From Acidobacteriota bacterium (GTDB lineage: Bacteria; Acidobacteriota; UBA6911; JACQSX01), in assembly GCA_016199665.1 (NCBI GenBank), contig JACQGG010000153.1:1-6443 (forward strand): DNA of 6,443 nucleotides, written 5' to 3'. Positions 3,372-6,443 of this stretch are shown here, piece after piece. The position numbers were made by a program, and so were the translations under genes. Under the pieces are notes generated by a model. It was given only the letters and a program-made list of their open reading frames with translations. It ran no database searches and was not told where the DNA came from. Position 1 is the first letter of the stretch, and each line of letters begins with the position of its first letter.

Positions 3372-5360
3372 ATGAACCGAACTTTAAAGTATACCTGGCT
3401 GCAAACGGTCGCGATGCTGGGGCTTTTGTGCCTTCCCGCAGCCGCGCAGCAGCTACAGGGCAAGCCGGAGAAGCCAGCCCCATCGCCCAAGGCGGACGCC
3501 TATTATCACTTCACGCTGGCCCGCCTCTATGATGCGTCCGGGGACTTCGCCGCGGCGCTTTCCGAGTACGAGACGGCGCTGAAGAGCGACCCGGACAACG
3601 CGCAGATTCGGGCTGAGTATTCCGTAGCGCTGGCGGATGTCGGCCGCACCGACGACGCGCTGAAGTCCGCGCAGCAGGCGCTGGAAAAGGATTCCAGCAA
3701 CGTCGACGCGCACCTCCTGATGGGAGACATTTACTTCAGAGTGCGGCTGCGACAGGATCCAAAGGCCCGGGAACTGGCCGTCCAGGAGTACGAAACCGTC
3801 TTGCGGCTCGACCCTGACAATTTGTCGGCGCTTTCATCGCTGGGGCGTCTTTACATTTCAGCCAACCAGTACCCCAAAGCGGAAGAGATCTTCCAGAAGC
3901 TGGTCAACAGTCAGCCCGACGCGGTGGAGGAATTCTTCCTGCTGGCGCTTTCCCAGGCGGAACAGCGCAAGTTTGATGCGGCATTGCAGAACACCAAGCG
4001 GGTGCTTCAGGTCAATCCTTCCAATATTCGCGCGCTGGCGCTGCAGGGATTCATCTACGAACGTCTCCATGACGACGACGCCGCGATTGCCGCATACCAG
4101 CAGATTCTCAAGGTGCAGCCGCAGGACGCGGATGCAAAGCGCCGTCTTGCCGCCTTGCTGGCGGAAAAGGGCCGGGCCGGGGACGCGACGCAGATGCTGG
4201 AGGAATTGGCCAAACGCAATCCGTTCGACTCTTCAGTGCTGCTGGAACTGGGCAAGGCCCAGCGCGAACAGAAGAAGTACCCGGAGGCGATCGCCAGTTT
4301 CCGCGCCGCCGCCAAGACAGACGCAGACGGTGTGGAGATTGCCTACTGGCTGGCCACTACGCTGGCCGAAACAGGCGAGCGCGATGAGGCAATTTCTATC
4401 CTGAAGAGACTGGCGGAACGCGGCTCTGACCCCGACCCGCAGCAGCCCAGTCGCTTCCCGATTCTGACGCAAATGGGGATGATCCAGCAGGACGATGCGC
4501 AGTATGACGCCGCTATTTCCACCTTCGAGCAGTTGGCGCGCAGTTTCCCGGAAGATTTCCGTTCCTATCTTTATCTGGCAAACGCCTACAGGCTCAAGAA
4601 GGAATGGAAGCAGGCTGCCGAGGTCATCAGCAGGGGGCGCCAAAAGTTTCCAGACGAGCGCGGCCTGGTGATAACACAGGCTCAAATCGATGGGCGGTTA
4701 AGCGGCCTGGAGAAGGGCTTGCAGGTTCTAGACGAGGAGATTCGAAGACACTCAGGCAGTTCGAACGAACAGGGGAAGGCGACCCTGCTCCAGCTCCGCC
4801 TGAGCCGGGCCCAGCTCCTGGTCGACCACCATGATTCTCAGGCAGCGGAAGGCGAACTGTTGCAATTGAACAGCGAATTTCCCGCCAACGAGTTGATCCT
4901 CTTCCAACTGGGAGCGGCCTACGAGCGTCAAGAGAAGTTTGCGAAGGCGGAGGAGGTGTTCAAGGCGCTGTTGGACAAGAATTCTGAGAACCCGGGCGTG
5001 CTCAACTACCTGGGATACATGTGGGCGGATCGCGGCGAAAACCTGGAGCAGGCGTTGCAGTACATCCAAAAAGCGGTGGGTCTGGATCCCTTCAACGGCG
5101 CCTATCTGGACAGCCTTGGCTGGGCGCAGTTCAAGCTGAACGATCTGAAGGGGGCGGTAGAAAACCTCAGTAAGGCCGCCAAGATTGTGCCCAATGATTC
5201 CACCATTCACGAGCACCTGGGAGATCTGCACCAGAAGCTGGGGCACTACCAAGAGGCGCTGCAGGCTTATCGCCTTTCCCTCAGTTATGCCTCCGACGCG
5301 GCCGAAGCCGACAAGATCCAGGAGAAGATCAGGAAGCTGGATAAGCTCTCCCAGAAGTAA
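3372..5360 (+). CDS. Exported tetratricopeptide-repeat protein, about 17 TPR units
   Basis: A 662-residue protein. Residues 1-25 form a Sec signal peptide: basic NRTLKYTW start, hydrophobic MLGLLCLP core and an AAA-QQ signal-peptidase I site after A25. C20 does not sit in a lipobox, so a lipoprotein is unlikely. From about residue 41 to 640 the chain is almost wholly 34-residue TPR helix pairs ending in motifs such as LKSDPDN, LRLDPDN, LQVNPSN, LKVQPQD, VGLDPFN and AKIVPND. I count about 17 units. Longer linkers occur near 124-132, 350-361 and 458-470. The end (NYLGYMWADRGENLEQAL, then YLDSLGWAQFKLNDLKGAV) is the highly conserved segment of the TPR proteins found next to lolB/ispE in Pseudomonas. 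A charged helix (643-662) closes the protein. TPR arrays bind protein partners, so a periplasmic scaffold is likely, but the partner is unknown. The ATG is the only start that keeps the signal peptide. ispE follows after 138 nt. Confidence 0.92.
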   Translation: MNRTLKYTWLQTVAMLGLLCLPAAAQQLQGKPEKPAPSPKADAYYHFTLARLYDASGDFAAALSEYETALKSDPDNAQIRAEYSVALADVGRTDDALKSAQQALEKDSSNVDAHLLMGDIYFRVRLRQDPKARELAVQEYETVLRLDPDNLSALSSLGRLYISANQYPKAEEIFQKLVNSQPDAVEEFFLLALSQAEQRKFDAALQNTKRVLQVNPSNIRALALQGFIYERLHDDDAAIAAYQQILKVQPQDADAKRRLAALLAEKGRAGDATQMLEELAKRNPFDSSVLLELGKAQREQKKYPEAIASFRAAAKTDADGVEIAYWLATTLAETGERDEAISILKRLAERGSDPDPQQPSRFPILTQMGMIQQDDAQYDAAISTFEQLARSFPEDFRSYLYLANAYRLKKEWKQAAEVISRGRQKFPDERGLVITQAQIDGRLSGLEKGLQVLDEEIRRHSGSSNEQGKATLLQLRLSRAQLLVDHHDSQAAEGELLQLNSEFPANELILFQLGAAYERQEKFAKAEEVFKALLDKNSENPGVLNYLGYMWADRGENLEQALQYIQKAVGLDPFNGAYLDSLGWAQFKLNDLKGAVENLSKAAKIVPNDSTIHEHLGDLHQKLGHYQEALQAYRLSLSYASDAAEADKIQEKIRKLDKLSQK

Positions 5361-5498
5361 GCCGGGGCTCCGATCCAGGCGGTGGCGCAAGCGGGTCGCC
5401 CGAAGGGTGATCGGTGTTCCAGGACCCTGAGGGCGCAGATCGTTCCGGCGCGGGGAAGCTTGTGCCCGGGCTCCATCTTCGGATAAGTTGTCGCTTGG
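5361..5498 (+). other. GC-rich, foldable spacer between the TPR gene and ispE
   Basis: A 138-nt gap without a coding signal. CCGATC (5370-5375) can pair with GATCGG (5409-5414), enclosing CGGG-TCG-CCCG (5392-5402). Further small dyads are CAGG-AC-CCTG (5420-5429) and GCCCGGGC (5464-5471). GGGCTCC occurs twice (5365-5371 and 5468-5474). No T-run terminator and no riboswitch consensus that I recognise is present. Confidence 0.4.
5460..5487 (+). promoter_or_regulatory. Weak promoter candidate for ispE
   Basis: TTGTGC (5460-5465) is followed by 16 nt and GATAAG (5482-5487, 4 of 6 matches). The -10 ends 11 nt before the ATG. This resembles the geometry at the TPR gene, and again no clear Shine-Dalgarno lies between. 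ispE may equally be read through from the TPR gene. Confidence 0.25.
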
Positions 5499-6365
5499 AT
5501 GGTGACGGTTCCCTCTTTTGCCAAGGTCAACCTTTACTTGCGCGTTCTGGAGCGTGAAGCAAGCGGCTACCACCTGATCCAAACGGTGCTTCAAACGGTC
5601 GCGCTCCACGACACGCTGGTTTTTCAGCCGCTGCCACAGCCGGGGCTGGTGGTGGAATCCGACGAAGCGCCCCAGGGAAAAGCCAACATTGTATATAGAG
5701 CCGCAGCGCGTATACTGCCTGAAGGAAAAGGGATGCGCATCCTGATTCGCAAGCGGATTCCAACGGGAGCAGGACTGGGAGGCGGCTCCAGTAATGCCGC
5801 CGTGACGCTGTTGTTCCTAAACAGCATGTTTGGAAGGAAATATCGCCTTTCCGAACTGGCTCGGATGGCGGGCCAACTTGGTGCGGACGTACCGTTTTTT
5901 CTTACCGGAGGCACGGCGCTGGGCCAGCATTACGGAGAACAGGTGATCCCTTTGCCCGACGCTCCGCCTTCTCGGGTGGCGCTGTTGTACCCCGGCTTTG
6001 CCGTGGCAACGGCAGAAGCATACGGAAACTTGAAGTTGACAAAGGAAAGGCCCGACGCTAGCATTCAGGATTTCTGTTATTCGCTGTTAAATCATAAGCT
6101 TGATCTGATTGAAGCGGCGATGAACAATGACTTTGAAGGGGCCATTTTTCAGGACCGGCGAATCGCGTCGGCGAAAGGGTTTCTCAGGCGGCAGGGTTTC
6201 GCCAGGGTGCATTTGACCGGTTCCGGTTCCACGCTTTTCGCTCTCGGTCGTCCCAGGGGGAAACTTTCGCTCAGGGGCGGTTGGGAGGTCCGGCAGACCC
6301 GCTTCCTGCCGCGCAGCCAATACCGCAGAAGCTTGGGGAAATTTCTGGAATGGCCGCAGTGCTGA
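5499..6365 (+). CDS. ispE: 4-diphosphocytidyl-2-C-methyl-D-erythritol kinase
   Basis: Cytoplasmic GHMP-family kinase that phosphorylates the 2-hydroxyl of CDP-methylerythritol with ATP, the fourth step of the MEP pathway to isopentenyl diphosphate. At 288 residues it has normal length. FAKVNLYLRV (7-16) carries the substrate-binding K9/N11. IPTGAGLGGGSSNAA (87-101) is the glycine-rich ATP loop. GADVPFFLTGGTALG (128-142) holds the presumed catalytic Asp130. LTGSGSTLFALG (239-250) is the C-terminal GHMP motif, with TGSGS in place of the commoner SGSG(A/S). The ATG at 5499 is forced by an in-frame TAA five codons upstream (5484-5486), and the Shine-Dalgarno is weak. The stop lies 2 nt before tRNA-Gln, so both must share a transcript. 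The gene follows the TPR gene in the same direction. Confidence 0.96.
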   Translation: MVTVPSFAKVNLYLRVLEREASGYHLIQTVLQTVALHDTLVFQPLPQPGLVVESDEAPQGKANIVYRAAARILPEGKGMRILIRKRIPTGAGLGGGSSNAAVTLLFLNSMFGRKYRLSELARMAGQLGADVPFFLTGGTALGQHYGEQVIPLPDAPPSRVALLYPGFAVATAEAYGNLKLTKERPDASIQDFCYSLLNHKLDLIEAAMNNDFEGAIFQDRRIASAKGFLRRQGFARVHLTGSGSTLFALGRPRGKLSLRGGWEVRQTRFLPRSQYRRSLGKFLEWPQC

Positions 6366-6367
6366 GT

Positions 6368-6442
6368 TGGGGCGTCGTCAAGCGGTAAGACACAGGTCTT
6401 TGGAACCTGCATTCGGAGGTTCGAATCCTCCCGCCCCAGCCA
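6368..6442 (+). tRNA. tRNA-Gln, anticodon TTG, CCA encoded
   Basis: A complete 75-nt cloverleaf. The acceptor TGGGGCG (6368-6374) pairs with CGCCCCA (6432-6438), followed by discriminator G and genome-encoded CCA (6440-6442). The D arm is GTC / AAGCGGTAA / GAC. The anticodon stem CAGGT/ACCTG carries the loop CTTTGGA, giving anticodon TTG (Gln, CAA and by wobble CAG). The variable loop is 5 nt and the T arm is GGAGG-TTCGAAT-CCTCC. The sequence closely resembles Escherichia coli tRNA-Gln. It begins 2 nt after the ispE stop, so its 5' end must be released by RNase P from the ispE mRNA. Confidence 0.97.
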
Positions 6443-6443
6443 G

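Noticed and set aside
3372..3446. TPR protein as a lipoprotein (C20)
   Set aside because: The residues before C20 are G-L-L, not a lipobox, and a clean AAA-QQ signal-peptidase I site follows.
3224..3532. Plus-strand open frame of 102 codons spanning the dciA-TPR gap
   Set aside because: It overlaps the TPR signal peptide region out of frame and looks like low-complexity translation of a hairpin-rich spacer.
4752..5609. Minus-strand open frame of 285 codons opposite the TPR gene and ispE
   Set aside because: It runs antisense across two genuine genes; its leucine/glutamine/arginine-rich make-up mirrors the TPR codons and it shows no motif.
1..6443. CRISPR array, insertion sequence, phage or defence island
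   Set aside because: There are no regularly spaced repeats and no transposase, integrase or toxin genes; every substantial gene is housekeeping or a common chromosomal family.

Overview
This is a bacterial chromosomal window of ordinary housekeeping genes. From left to right it holds the 5' part of ileS (minus strand), a stand-alone HNH endonuclease gene (minus), a maf-type nucleotide pyrophosphatase gene (minus), a short dciA/DUF721 gene (plus), a long secreted TPR-repeat protein gene (plus), ispE (plus) and a tRNA-Gln(TTG) gene (plus). The DNA is moderately GC-rich. The non-mevalonate (MEP) isoprenoid gene, DciA instead of a DnaC-type loader, a bacterial-type IleS and a Sec-exported TPR protein together fit a diderm bacterium. 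Acidobacteriota is my best guess, from gene style and order only, at low confidence.

Layout. Two transcription directions diverge at a 61-nt gap (2797-2857) between maf and dciA. Leftward run maf, HNH and ileS, separated by 154 and 245 nt, so each may have its own promoter. Rightward run dciA, TPR, ispE and tRNA-Gln. The gaps before TPR (220 nt) and ispE (138 nt) contain GC-rich hairpins and promoter-like sequences lying almost on top of the start codons. tRNA-Gln starts only 2 nt after the ispE stop, so it is almost certainly processed out of the ispE transcript. TPR / ispE / tRNA-Gln resembles the known TPR-lolB-ispE-tRNA-Gln-prs-rplY-pth neighbourhood of Pseudomonas, here without lolB. This predicts prs just beyond the right edge.

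The genes serve translation (IleS, tRNA-Gln), nucleotide-pool sanitation (Maf), replicative helicase loading (DciA), isoprenoid precursor synthesis (IspE) and an envelope scaffold (TPR). I found no mobile element, CRISPR array, toxin-antitoxin pair or defence island, and no convincing undescribed multi-gene system. The most unusual signals are non-coding: a perfect 9+4+9 inverted repeat in the maf/dciA divergent gap, paired 10-bp-period TTGTA repeats in opposite orientations upstream of ileS, a pair of GC-rich hairpins with a competing pairing after dciA, and near-leaderless promoter geometry at the TPR gene. No gene-free stretch exceeds 300 nt.
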